Of a stretch of DNA of 7,230 nucleotides, positions 1 through 5,717 are shown one piece after another. A program made the position numbers and the translations under genes. The DNA is taken from NCBI GenBank assembly GCA_947573745.1, contig CANPGX010000050.1, forward strand, positions 1 through 7,230, written 5' to 3'. Numbering within the stretch: position 1 is the stretch's first letter; the number at the start of each line of letters is the position of its first letter. Source of the DNA: an uncultured Erysipelotrichaceae bacterium (GTDB lineage: Bacteria > Bacillota_I > Bacilli_A > Erysipelotrichales > Coprobacillaceae). Under the pieces are notes generated by a model. That model ran no database searches, had not been told where the DNA came from, and was given only the letters and a program-made list of their open reading frames with translations.

Positions 1-1552
1 TGGCTACTGCAATGACCACACTTCCCTGTTCAATCAAAGCAATAGGTCCATGTTTTAATTCTCCAGCCACATAAGCATCTGCATGAACATAAGACACTTC
101 TTTTAACTTTAATGCCCCTTCTAAAACAGCAGCATAGTCTAATGAACGTCCTATAAAATAGCAATCTTTTTGTTCCTTTAAATAATGTGCGTAGCTTTCA
201 AAAATGGATGCATCTTTAAGTAATGACTCTATAAACTCAGGAAGTCGGTACAAATCCTGAATCAATGATACATACTGATGATTTTTAGAAAGTGATTGTC
301 CAGCATAAATAGCGATCAACATCAATACAACCAATTGTGTCGTATAAGCTTTTGTAGAGGCCACCGCAATTTCTGGACCCGCACATGTATAAAGAACATA
401 ATCCCCTTCACGAGAAATCGTACTTCCTAATACATTCGCCACTGCAATGGTCTTAGCTTTCTTGGCTTTAGCTAATCTTAACGCTGCTAAAGTATCTGCA
501 GTTTCACCGGATTGAGATACAAAAATACAAAGCGTATGTTCATCTACAAGGGGATCATTGTATCTAAACTCACTAGCTACTTGAACAAAAGAAGGAATAC
601 CTGTCAATTTTTCAAACATTGTCGCACCTGATAAACAAGCATGATAAGCTGTGCCACAAGCCACATAATAAACTTTATTCAATTGATGAAATTGTTCTTT
701 CAAATCCTTAAGTTCTTCTAATTCAACATGATCTTGATAAATTCTTCCTCTTAAGGTCTCCTTAATCGCATGAGGCTGTTCATAAATTTCCTTTAACATA
801 AAGGTATCATAACCATCTTTTTTAGCCGCCTCTTGATCATAAGGAATATGATGACTTTGTTTTTCAATGATTTCTTGTCTTAAATTGTAAAATATGATGC
901 CAGTATCTTTTAATACAGCCATTTCACCATCTTCTAAAAAATAAACATCCTTTGTGTAATCTAGTAATGCTGGTATATCACTTGCTGCAACACTACCATC
1001 TTGACACATACCTAAAATAAGTGGACTGTCTTTCTTGGTTACATAAACTTCATGAGGGTGTTCTGTAGATAAGATGCATAAAGCATAGCTTCCTTTAATC
1101 AGTGAAACCACTTTAGAAAGCGCACTTAAAACATCTCCTTGATAATAATAGTCTAAAAGTTGAACAACGACTTCACTATCTGTTTCTGAGGCAAATGTAT
1201 AGCCTTCTTTCATTAAAAAAGTTTTAAGTTCTCGATAATTTTCAATAATACCATTATGCACTAAGGAAAGTGTTTCCTTCATATTCGTATGTGGATGAGA
1301 ATTTAAATGACTAGGCACACCGTGCGTTGCCCAACGCGTATGCCCAATACCCACACAACCATTCAAATCTTGCGAACTCAAAATTTCTTTTAATGCTGTC
1401 AATCGTCCTTTAGACTTAAAAGTCCTTAATTGATGTTGTTCAACAATTGTGACTCCAGCAGAATCATACCCACGATATTCTAATTTTTCTAACCCCTGTA
1501 ACAAGAAAGGCAATGCACTGTTTTTACCGCAATACGCAGTAATTCCACACAT
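1..1552 (-). CDS. glmS: Glutamine-fructose-6-phosphate aminotransferase, partial (C-terminus off the left edge)
   Basis: GlmS makes glucosamine-6-phosphate from fructose-6-phosphate and glutamine in the cytoplasm, the first committed step to UDP-GlcNAc and peptidoglycan. 517 codons are visible; family members are about 600 residues, so roughly 90 are missing beyond the edge. The N-terminal class-II glutaminase domain (about 2-230) starts MCGI, whose Cys2 becomes the N-terminal nucleophile after Met removal. It also shows YRGYDSAG (26-33), HTRWATHG (71-78), HNGIIENY (99-106, oxyanion Asn/Gly) and D125 in SETDSEVV. The isomerase part has the first SIS domain with SQSGETADT (346-354) and STKAYTTQ (399-406). 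The second SIS domain has LEGALKLKEVSY (477-488) and AGELKHGP (496-503). The start at 1552 is chosen over an in-frame ATG at 1558, because the catalytic Cys must be residue 2 and the AGGAGG is 8 nt away. A glmS ribozyme lies in the leader. No odd residues were seen. Confidence 0.98.
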   Translation of the reverse strand, partial: MCGITAYCGKNSALPFLLQGLEKLEYRGYDSAGVTIVEQHQLRTFKSKGRLTALKEILSSQDLNGCVGIGHTRWATHGVPSHLNSHPHTNMKETLSLVHNGIIENYRELKTFLMKEGYTFASETDSEVVVQLLDYYYQGDVLSALSKVVSLIKGSYALCILSTEHPHEVYVTKKDSPLILGMCQDGSVAASDIPALLDYTKDVYFLEDGEMAVLKDTGIIFYNLRQEIIEKQSHHIPYDQEAAKKDGYDTFMLKEIYEQPHAIKETLRGRIYQDHVELEELKDLKEQFHQLNKVYYVACGTAYHACLSGATMFEKLTGIPSFVQVASEFRYNDPLVDEHTLCIFVSQSGETADTLAALRLAKAKKAKTIAVANVLGSTISREGDYVLYTCAGPEIAVASTKAYTTQLVVLMLIAIYAGQSLSKNHQYVSLIQDLYRLPEFIESLLKDASIFESYAHYLKEQKDCYFIGRSLDYAAVLEGALKLKEVSYVHADAYVAGELKHGPIALIEQGSVVIAVA

Positions 1553-1560
1553 ATACATAA

Positions 1561-1566
1561 CCTCCT
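1561..1566 (-). promoter_or_regulatory. Shine-Dalgarno of glmS
   Basis: A perfect AGGAGG reads on the minus strand. It is 8 nt from the ATG at 1552 and only 2 nt from the in-frame ATG at 1558. The spacing decides the start in favour of MCGI, as the N-terminal nucleophile chemistry also demands. Confidence 0.9.
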
Positions 1567-1582
1567 AAGTTTATTATACGTT

Positions 1583-1726
1583 AGGATATCATAGATATGC
1601 CCCATGATATTTGTTCATCTATCACTAGATGTTTTTGCTCATGTCTTAGGCAGCATATATGCCTCCAAGTCATCCGCCGAATTTTCGATAAACCTGATCC
1701 TCGTCAACTCATAGAGTTCTGGCGCT
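1583..1726 (-). ncRNA. glmS ribozyme/riboswitch (glucosamine-6-phosphate activated)
   Basis: On the minus strand the leader contains the invariant core of the glmS ribozyme in order. GCGCCAGAAC is at the cleavage site, with the scissile bond between 1726 and 1725. TTGACGAGG follows at about 1707-1699, then TATCGAAAATTCGGCGGATG ending at 1671. Supporting stems visible by eye are AACTC/GAGTT (1718-1714 with 1710-1706, a very short P1 with a 3-nt loop) and CAGGT/ACTTG (1696-1692 with 1670-1666). There are also AGGCA/TGCCT (1664-1660 with 1652-1648), CATCT/AGATG (1631-1627 with 1620-1616) and ATATCAT/ATGATAT (1610-1604 with 1592-1586). In this family, bound GlcN6P acts as cofactor for self-cleavage, and the cleaved mRNA is degraded, giving feedback control of glmS. 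The 3' limit is approximate. Confidence 0.97.
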
Positions 1727-1760
1727 TCTTTTTTTACAATAGATATCTAACGCAAGGTTT

Positions 1761-1789
1761 ATTATACAAATGTATACTTATAAATGCAA
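1761..1789 (-). promoter_or_regulatory. Sigma-A-like promoter of glmS
   Basis: On the minus strand TTGCAT (1789-1784) and a perfect TATAAT (1766-1761) are separated by 17 nt. Transcription would start near 1754, about 28 nt before the ribozyme cleavage site. It is the only well-formed promoter between the upstream terminator and the ribozyme. Confidence 0.8.
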
Positions 1790-1954
1790 GTTTTATCATT
1801 ATTCTATTTCCGCCGACTATCTTTCATGTATTATATCTAAAATCGTTTAACTGATAGTTATCATATAAATGTACTGACTCATAAAAATCATTGGAGTGGT
1901 GTCAAATAGGTCTCTTAACTTCATATTGATAAAAAAGAAATTTAATGATCTATG

Positions 1955-1985
1955 AATAAATAAAAACATCCTATTTTAGGATGTT
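1955..1985 (-). terminator. Rho-independent terminator after tspO
   Basis: Inverted repeat AACATCCTA (1965-1973) / TAGGATGTT (1977-1985) forms a 9-bp stem with a 3-nt loop. On the minus strand it is followed by TTTTTATTTA. It starts 14 nt after the tspO stop and separates tspO from the glmS promoter. The roughly 100 bases between 1861 and 1955 hold nothing else that I recognise. Confidence 0.85.
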
Positions 1986-1999
1986 ACACAACATATCTG

Positions 2000-2461
2000 T
2001 TAATTTAATAAATAGATTGAAAGGTTAAGATATCCAGCAAAAGTTACCCACAATAAATAAGGAAGCATCAAATATCCTGCCCATGGACAAATCTTAAAAA
2101 ACTGAAACATGGTGATAAGGATAAGCACCCATAATAGCACTAACCAAATGAAAGAAAATAAATAAGCGCCAAAATTGAAAAAAATAATAGACCAACAAAA
2201 GTTAAACAAGAGTTGTATACCATAAGTTATCAAAGCTAACTGATGTGGTTCTTCATCTACAACCACTAAATATGAAGCTACTCCCATAAGAATATATAAA
2301 ATAGTCCACGCTATTGGAAATAACCATGCCGGAGGAGAAAATGGAGGTTTGTTTAAGGATTGAAATGTTACCATACCATCATGCGTCAATAATGCCGATA
2401 ATCCCCCTACAACAAGAGGTAATGCAATGCAAATGATGAATTTTTTCCATTGAATTTTCAT
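2000..2461 (-). CDS. tspO: TspO/MBR family membrane protein
   Basis: A 153-residue integral membrane protein with the five-helix layout of the TspO/peripheral benzodiazepine receptor family (helices about 7-25, 46-66, 75-96, 100-121, 125-150). Family signatures are NKPPFSPPAWLFP (37-49) leading into AWTILYILMG (51-60), QLLFNFCWSIIFF (83-95), and PYLLWVTFAGYLN (134-146) in helix 5. Length and ending match bacterial members. Members bind porphyrins and other hydrophobic ligands, and bacterial ones have been linked to tetrapyrrole handling and stress; the role here is not shown by context. The start is supported by AGGAGG 8 nt upstream. It is transcribed alone, with its own promoter candidate and terminator. 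Family assignment is firm; function is not. Confidence 0.93.
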   Translation of the reverse strand: MKIQWKKFIICIALPLVVGGLSALLTHDGMVTFQSLNKPPFSPPAWLFPIAWTILYILMGVASYLVVVDEEPHQLALITYGIQLLFNFCWSIIFFNFGAYLFSFIWLVLLWVLILITMFQFFKICPWAGYLMLPYLLWVTFAGYLNLSIYLLN

Positions 2462-2492
2462 ATGTTCACCTCCTGAAAATAGAATCTATCAT

Positions 2493-2511
2493 ATATCATA
2501 AGATATGATAT
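2493..2511. promoter_or_regulatory. Inverted repeat overlapping the tspO -10 region (possible operator)
   Basis: Perfect 8-bp arms ATATCATA (2493-2500) and TATGATAT (2504-2511) are separated by 3 nt. The repeat overlaps the proposed -10 hexamer and transcription start of tspO. It could be a repressor site, but AT-rich inverted repeats also occur by chance. It has no T-tract that would make it a terminator. Confidence 0.35.
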
Positions 2512-2533
2512 TCTTACTTCATCTATACATCAA
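2505..2533 (-). promoter_or_regulatory. Candidate tspO promoter
   Basis: On the minus strand TTGATG (2533-2528) and TATCAT (2510-2505) are spaced by 17 nt, giving a start near 2498, about 37 nt before the ATG. The match is moderate (-35 at 4 of 6, -10 at 5 of 6). It sits in the correct place, between the Nudix gene and tspO. Confidence 0.45.
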
Positions 2534-2537
2534 TCTA

Positions 2538-2557
2538 TAAAAAATATCATTGATATT
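2538..2557 (-). terminator. Weak terminator candidate after the AraC-Nudix operon
   Basis: AATATC/GATATT (2543-2548 and 2552-2557) forms a 6-bp stem with a 3-nt loop. On the minus strand it is followed by a run of T. It begins 17 nt past the Nudix stop. The stem is almost all A-U, so termination may be leaky and allow read-through into tspO. Confidence 0.4.
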
Positions 2558-2574
2558 CAAATTTATTAGCTTAA

Positions 2575-3204
2575 TCAATCAAATAAAGTATCCCATTTTT
2601 CTCCCATTCTAAACGCTTCAAAACACATATTTATTTGTTCAACAGTATTCTTTTCTATCCCAAGTAAGGGTAGATGATTCTCGTCAAAATACCTGTATTC
2701 AATTGTTTCGATATTTTCAATAAATTCTCCACCTATCACTGAACATAATACAAATATTTTACATACACCATAAGCATAATTGACAACATTATGTTTTCTC
2801 CAATCTTGCACTGCAATGATTTTCTGTGCTATAACATCCAGACCTGCTTCTTCTTTTACCTCTTTAATAACATTTTCAGCAACGGATAGATTGACATCAC
2901 ACCATCCTCCAGGAAGAGACCATGTGCCATTATTTTCGTGGACAAGCAATATTTTATCTTCTTTAAACATAGCAGCTCGAGTATCAATTTTTGGTGTCTG
3001 GTATCCATCCTCATTACAAAAAATTTGATGAACCTTTTCTAAAGGAAGACTAGAAACCAATGACATCATTTCACCTGATATATCACGAATACGTTCATAT
3101 CTTTTTTTATCATATAAATCTTTACCATAAAATAAACCTGCTTGTGAAAGACTTTGTAATTCAATAATTAAATCTATCCATTTTTGTGTTTTAGCCATAC
3201 GCAT
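2575..3204 (-). CDS. Nudix hydrolase with N-terminal helical domain
   Basis: Nudix enzymes hydrolyse nucleoside diphosphates linked to another group, using Mg2+ held by Nudix-box glutamates. Residues 6-60 form an alpha-helical N-terminal extension (KWIDLIIELQSLSQAGLFYGKDLYDKKRYERI...). It resembles the extension found in a Nudix subfamily that includes a Bacillus CDP-choline pyrophosphatase. Residues 70-200 are the Nudix fold, with LPGGWCDVNLSVAENVIKEV (97-116) followed by KEEAGL. The metal-binding E115, E118 and E119 are present. The glutamate of the usual G-x5-E is Leu here and the usual Arg before E115 is Lys, which fits the GGW.D variant of this subfamily. The start codon overlaps the AraC stop (TAATG), so translation is probably coupled. 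An ATG at 3198 (MAKTQKW) is an equally plausible start, because GGGG lies 10 nt before it but only 4 nt before 3204. The substrate is not determined; CDP-choline or an ADP-sugar are guesses. Confidence 0.93.
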   Translation of the reverse strand: MRMAKTQKWIDLIIELQSLSQAGLFYGKDLYDKKRYERIRDISGEMMSLVSSLPLEKVHQIFCNEDGYQTPKIDTRAAMFKEDKILLVHENNGTWSLPGGWCDVNLSVAENVIKEVKEEAGLDVIAQKIIAVQDWRKHNVVNYAYGVCKIFVLCSVIGGEFIENIETIEYRYFDENHLPLLGIEKNTVEQINMCFEAFRMGEKWDTLFD

Positions 3205-4130
3205 TATTCCCCTATATTTATATTTTTTAAATATTCATGGTATTGTTTTCGATATTGAAGTGGTGTGCATCCAATATTCTCTTTAAATACCTTACTATAA
3301 TGACTTGAATTTGAAAAATGATAACGGAAAGCTATCTCCGTAATAGACAAATCGGTGTGTCTTAGTACTTCAGAAGATTTAAATATTCTTTTTTGTCTTA
3401 CATATGCCATAGGTGTTAAATTTAATACTTTTTCAAAACAGCGTTGGCATTCTCTAATACTCACATCGTTATTTATAGATATTGTTGTTGTTGATATTTC
3501 ATCCTCTAAATGTTCGTCAATCCAAAGTATCATTTTCTTGACTCTCTCATCAAGAAGTGGGCTTATCCTAAATTGTATTAGTTCTCCAGTTTGTAAACAA
3601 TATAATAATATTTTAGACAATTGATATCTTAATAAAAATTCATATCCAAAATCTTTATTCTTACAAACATTAAATGCATGATTAAACATTTCAATATAAT
3701 CATGATGACAATTTGATTTAAAAATAAAGAATGGAATTTTCGAGCTCACTAATGGTGATACATATTGTAAGTCAAATACACTTCCTGATACACCAGAAAT
3801 AAATGATGGGCGAAATACAAAAGATCTATATTTAGATTCTTTAGTTTTTGAATTAAATGAATGAAGAATATTACTATTTATAAAACATCCATCACCTTTT
3901 GAAAACAGAAAATGACTCCCATGAATCTCTAATTCAACTTCTCCACTATCCAACAAAAATAATTCAAATTCACAATGCCAATGAGAATCAATTCTGTGCA
4001 TTAAATAATGAGCTATATTTCCTTGATTAATGGCTATACCAAACTTTGATACTTCTTCTTCCAATATTTCTTTACCATTGGGTTGTATATTTATCAATAC
4101 TGCATCTTTAATAATAGAAATGTCGTTCAT
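3204..4130 (-). CDS. AraC-family transcriptional regulator (cupin + AraC DNA-binding domain)
   Basis: A 308-residue cytoplasmic regulator of two domains. Residues about 42-110 form a cupin-like ligand-sensing barrel (HWHCEFELFLLDSGEVELEI, 50-69; GDGCFINSNILHSF, 79-92), with H50, H52 and E56 in metal-cupin-like positions. Residues about 197-298 are the double helix-turn-helix AraC domain. It contains the motif-2 signature LSITEIAFRYHFSNSSHYSK (261-280) then VFKENIGCTPLQYRK. Such proteins usually bind a sugar or other small molecule and activate a neighbouring promoter. The start has GAGG 11 nt upstream. The gene is first in a two-gene operon with the Nudix gene (1-nt overlap) and faces away from a HAD phosphatase gene across 85 bp. 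The likely target is that shared intergenic region. The ligand is unknown. Confidence 0.95.
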   Translation of the reverse strand: MNDISIIKDAVLINIQPNGKEILEEEVSKFGIAINQGNIAHYLMHRIDSHWHCEFELFLLDSGEVELEIHGSHFLFSKGDGCFINSNILHSFNSKTKESKYRSFVFRPSFISGVSGSVFDLQYVSPLVSSKIPFFIFKSNCHHDYIEMFNHAFNVCKNKDFGYEFLLRYQLSKILLYCLQTGELIQFRISPLLDERVKKMILWIDEHLEDEISTTTISINNDVSIRECQRCFEKVLNLTPMAYVRQKRIFKSSEVLRHTDLSITEIAFRYHFSNSSHYSKVFKENIGCTPLQYRKQYHEYLKNINIGE

Positions 4131-4215
4131 TTGTTGTTTTTCCTCGCAAATATTGTATTATTAAAATATTTCTTTCGTTATAATATTATTATATACTTTC
4201 AAAGGAGAAATAAAA
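4131..4215. promoter_or_regulatory. Divergent promoter region between the AraC operon and the HAD gene
   Basis: 85 bp, almost all A+T. On the plus strand a perfect TATAAT (4179-4184) lies 31 nt before the HAD start, and no good -35 stands 16-18 nt before it (TTGTAT at 4153 is 20 nt away). This fits an activator-dependent promoter. A 10-bp palindrome ATAATATTAT (4180-4189) overlaps that hexamer. AAATATT occurs twice in direct order (4148-4154 and 4164-4170) and could be regulator half-sites. No convincing minus-strand promoter was found by eye. AAAGGAG (4201-4207), 8 nt from the ATG, is the HAD gene's ribosome binding site. Confidence 0.45.
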
Positions 4216-4869
4216 ATGATAAAGGCTATAATTTTTGATCTTGATGGACTATTAGTGGATACAGAAATAGTATCATATGAAATATATAAGAAACTATTAC
4301 TAAAATTTGGTTTTAATTTTTCTACTCAAGAATATTCTAAACATTATAGCGGGAAAACAGAGACGAGTAATATAGAACATTTAATCGATACATATTCCTT
4401 ACCTTTGTCCTTAGAAGTGGGACTTGCAAAATGCTTGAAAATGGAAGAATCTATGATAGAACAAGGGGTGCCATTAAAAAAAGGTGCTAGAAATTTGCTT
4501 GAATATTTAAAAAAGAATAACTATAAAGTGGCTGTAGCCTCATCTAGCACCAAAGAAAGAGCCATAAAGTTACTAAAACAAAATCATATTCACAACCTTT
4601 TTGATGAATTTGTTTTTGCAGAAGACGTAACAAATTCTAAACCTCATCCTGAGGTATTTATAAAAGCTTATAAAAAACTTAATTGTCAGCCTAGTGAATG
4701 CATTGTTTTAGAAGACAGTGAAAATGGTATTATGGCAGCATTTAATGCCACAATTCCAGTGATTTGTGTTCCTGATATGAAATCCCCTTCTAAAATATAT
4801 CTTGAAAAATGCATTGAAATTTTTCCTTCCTTATACGAAGTAATATCGTTTTTAGAAAATAAGGATTAA
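4216..4869 (+). CDS. HAD-superfamily hydrolase, beta-phosphoglucomutase/phosphatase-like
   Basis: A 217-residue cytoplasmic HAD protein of subfamily I with an alpha-helical cap. Motif I is FDLDGLLVDTE (7-17), giving nucleophile D8 and acid/base D10. The cap spans about 16-85. Motif II is VASSS (107-111), motif III is K142 in SKPHPE, and motif IV is LEDSENG (165-171) with E166/D167 for Mg2+. This motif set is typical of the beta-phosphoglucomutase and sugar-phosphate phosphatase group, and the length fits. It either removes phosphate from, or isomerises, a small phosphorylated metabolite. The sequence does not separate a mutase from a phosphatase. The start has AAAGGAG at 8 nt spacing. It is divergent from the AraC gene, which probably regulates it. 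No convincing terminator follows before the transposon. Confidence 0.93.
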   Translation: MIKAIIFDLDGLLVDTEIVSYEIYKKLLLKFGFNFSTQEYSKHYSGKTETSNIEHLIDTYSLPLSLEVGLAKCLKMEESMIEQGVPLKKGARNLLEYLKKNNYKVAVASSSTKERAIKLLKQNHIHNLFDEFVFAEDVTNSKPHPEVFIKAYKKLNCQPSECIVLEDSENGIMAAFNATIPVICVPDMKSPSKIYLEKCIEIFPSLYEVISFLENKD

Positions 4870-5004
4870 ATTGTCTATTGTTTTCCCTAAAAGTATTGAA
4901 TGTGTGTACAAGTCCAAAGCTATCCATTGTAGGATCTTTTAACTAACTTCAGTAGAAGTTAATTACACTAATAACACTTCTCAAAATCTTCTCAACAAAT
5001 CATA

Positions 5005-5025
5005 ACCACGCCTAAAAGACGTGGT
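5005..5025 (-). repeat. Right-end subterminal hairpin of the IS200-type element
   Basis: On the minus strand ACCACGTCT-TTT-AGGCGTGGT forms a 9-bp stem with one T.G wobble at pair 7 and a T-rich triloop. It lies just before the proposed right cleavage site. TnpA of this family recognises such hairpins on single-stranded DNA. Confidence 0.85.
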
Positions 5026-5033
5026 ATGCTCTC

Positions 5034-5119
5034 GCCCTTTAAGGGCATTCTGTTGTGCTAAGTTTCACTTATCGACGCCTGACAGCCACAACGCTTTTAC
5101 TCGCTAGCCCTTTAAGGGC
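5034..5119 (-). repeat. Duplicated 13-bp palindrome around a structured segment at the IS 3' end
   Basis: GCCCTTTAAGGGC (plus strand) occurs at 5034-5046 and again at 5107-5119, the second inside the last codons and stop region of tnpA. Between them, on the minus strand, GTTGTG (5092-5087) can pair with CACAAC, enclosing a TAAGT-GAA-ACTTA hairpin. Each palindrome can fold on itself or pair with the other copy. Transcribed from tnpA, this would give a compact 3' RNA structure. Its role is unknown; an intrinsic stop or RNA-stability element is possible, though no long T-run follows. Confidence 0.55.
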
Positions 5120-5601
5120 TTTTCTTTTTTGCTTCCTTTCACCGGCTCTCCCGTAAACGGGTCTATAAATTCTTTCATGCTCATCTGGTCATACAGTTTG
5201 TCTTCCTGCAATTGATTCCTTATGTATTCTTTGATTGCTTTTTCATTCTTCCCTACTGTATCTACAAAATACCCTTTTGCCCAGAAATGCCGACTCCCAT
5301 ATTTATACTTTAAATTCGCATGCCTATCAAATATCATCAATGTTGATTTGCTTTTTAAATATCCCATAAATTCTGCTACTGAATATTTCGGTGGTATCTC
5401 CACTAACATATGGATATGATCTGCACACGCTTCTCCTTCTATTAGCTTTATATCTGGTTTCCTATCCATCAACTGAGTTAATATTTGTACGATATCTCTT
5501 CTTAACTTATGATATATGACCATTCTTCTGTACTTTGGCACTATCACGATATGATATTTACATCGATATGATGTATGTGATAAACTATTTGTGTCTTTCA
5601 T
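5104..5601 (-). CDS. tnpA: IS200-type transposase TnpA (HUH/Y1)
   Basis: A 165-residue Y1 tyrosine transposase that moves the element as single-stranded DNA, acting as a dimer on the end hairpins. The HUH metal motif is HIH (62-64) in CADHIHMLVEIPP. The catalytic tyrosine is Y126 in IKEYIRNQ, with the conserved Q130 one helical turn on. Other family signatures are YRCKYHIVIVPKYRR (12-26), FMGYLKSKS (78-86), and RHFWAKGYFVDTVGKN (104-119). All catalytic residues are present, so the enzyme looks functional. It is about 10-15 residues longer than many relatives (usually near 150), through a basic Lys/Pro/Gly tail (about 150-165) encoded partly by a palindrome. The start at 5601 has AGGAGG at 7 nt. 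The leader can fold to block this site. No tnpB or RNA-guided nuclease gene accompanies it. Confidence 0.95.
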   Translation of the reverse strand: MKDTNSLSHTSYRCKYHIVIVPKYRRMVIYHKLRRDIVQILTQLMDRKPDIKLIEGEACADHIHMLVEIPPKYSVAEFMGYLKSKSTLMIFDRHANLKYKYGSRHFWAKGYFVDTVGKNEKAIKEYIRNQLQEDKLYDQMSMKEFIDPFTGEPVKGSKKEKPLKG

Positions 5602-5607
5602 TAGACT

Positions 5608-5666
5608 ACCTCCTCTTTATTTTGATATTTAGCTGCCAGGCCAAATATCATGATATCATGGGAGGT
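5608..5666 (-). promoter_or_regulatory. tnpA leader stem-loop that can hide the ribosome binding site
   Basis: On the minus strand TGATATTTGGC (5650-5640) pairs with GCTAAATATCA (5633-5623): 11 bp with one G.U and a 6-nt loop. Outside it, ACCTCC (5666-5661) is complementary to GGAGGT (5613-5608), which contains the tnpA Shine-Dalgarno. Such occlusion is known for IS200 of enterobacteria, where leader structure keeps transposase levels low. Here it is inferred from complementarity only. Confidence 0.65.
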
Positions 5667-5678
5667 TTTTTTCCTCAA
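5650..5678 (-). promoter_or_regulatory. Candidate tnpA promoter inside the IS left end
   Basis: On the minus strand TTGAGG (5678-5673) and TATCAT (5655-5650) are 17 nt apart, and TGA precedes the -10 (extended TGn form). Transcription would begin near 5643, inside the leader hairpin. Such an mRNA would lack the ACCTCC anti-ribosome-binding segment, whereas read-through RNA from outside would contain it. Confidence 0.45.
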
Positions 5679-5696
5679 CGCTAAAGCTAAAACCTT

Positions 5697-5717
5697 ACCA
5701 CGCGCATAGCACGTGGT
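5697..5717 (-). repeat. Left-end subterminal hairpin of the IS200-type element
   Basis: On the minus strand ACCACGTGC-TAT-GCGCGTGGT forms a 9-bp stem with a T.G wobble at pair 7 and a TAT triloop. The first seven pairs equal those of the right-end hairpin. Pairs eight and nine differ but remain paired (G-C, C-G here; C-G, T-A at the right end). Confidence 0.87.

Noticed and set aside
1553..1558. Alternative glmS start at 1558 (MYMCGI)
   Set aside because: It would place two extra residues before the catalytic Cys and leaves only 2 nt after the AGGAGG.
1809..1816. Second TCGGCGGA (minus strand) matching the ribozyme core, upstream of the promoter
   Set aside because: None of the other ribozyme core elements surround it, and it precedes the promoter. 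Probably chance.
1597..1854. 85-codon plus-strand open frame upstream of glmS
   Set aside because: It lies antisense over the glmS ribozyme and promoter. It has no ribosome binding site and an unlikely cysteine-rich composition.
2780..3028. Plus-strand open frame inside the Nudix gene
   Set aside because: Shadow of a well-supported minus-strand gene; no ribosome binding site or recognisable protein.
3355..3624. Plus-strand open frame inside the AraC gene
   Set aside because: Antisense shadow of the DNA-binding domain.
4944..4961. TAACTTC-AGTA-GAAGTTA hairpin after the HAD gene as its terminator
   Set aside because: No T-tract follows on either strand. It may be a random repeat or a former terminator separated from its tail.
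5222..5419. Plus-strand open frame inside tnpA
   Set aside because: Antisense shadow. An antisense RNA like that of enterobacterial IS200 is possible, but I saw no promoter support for it.
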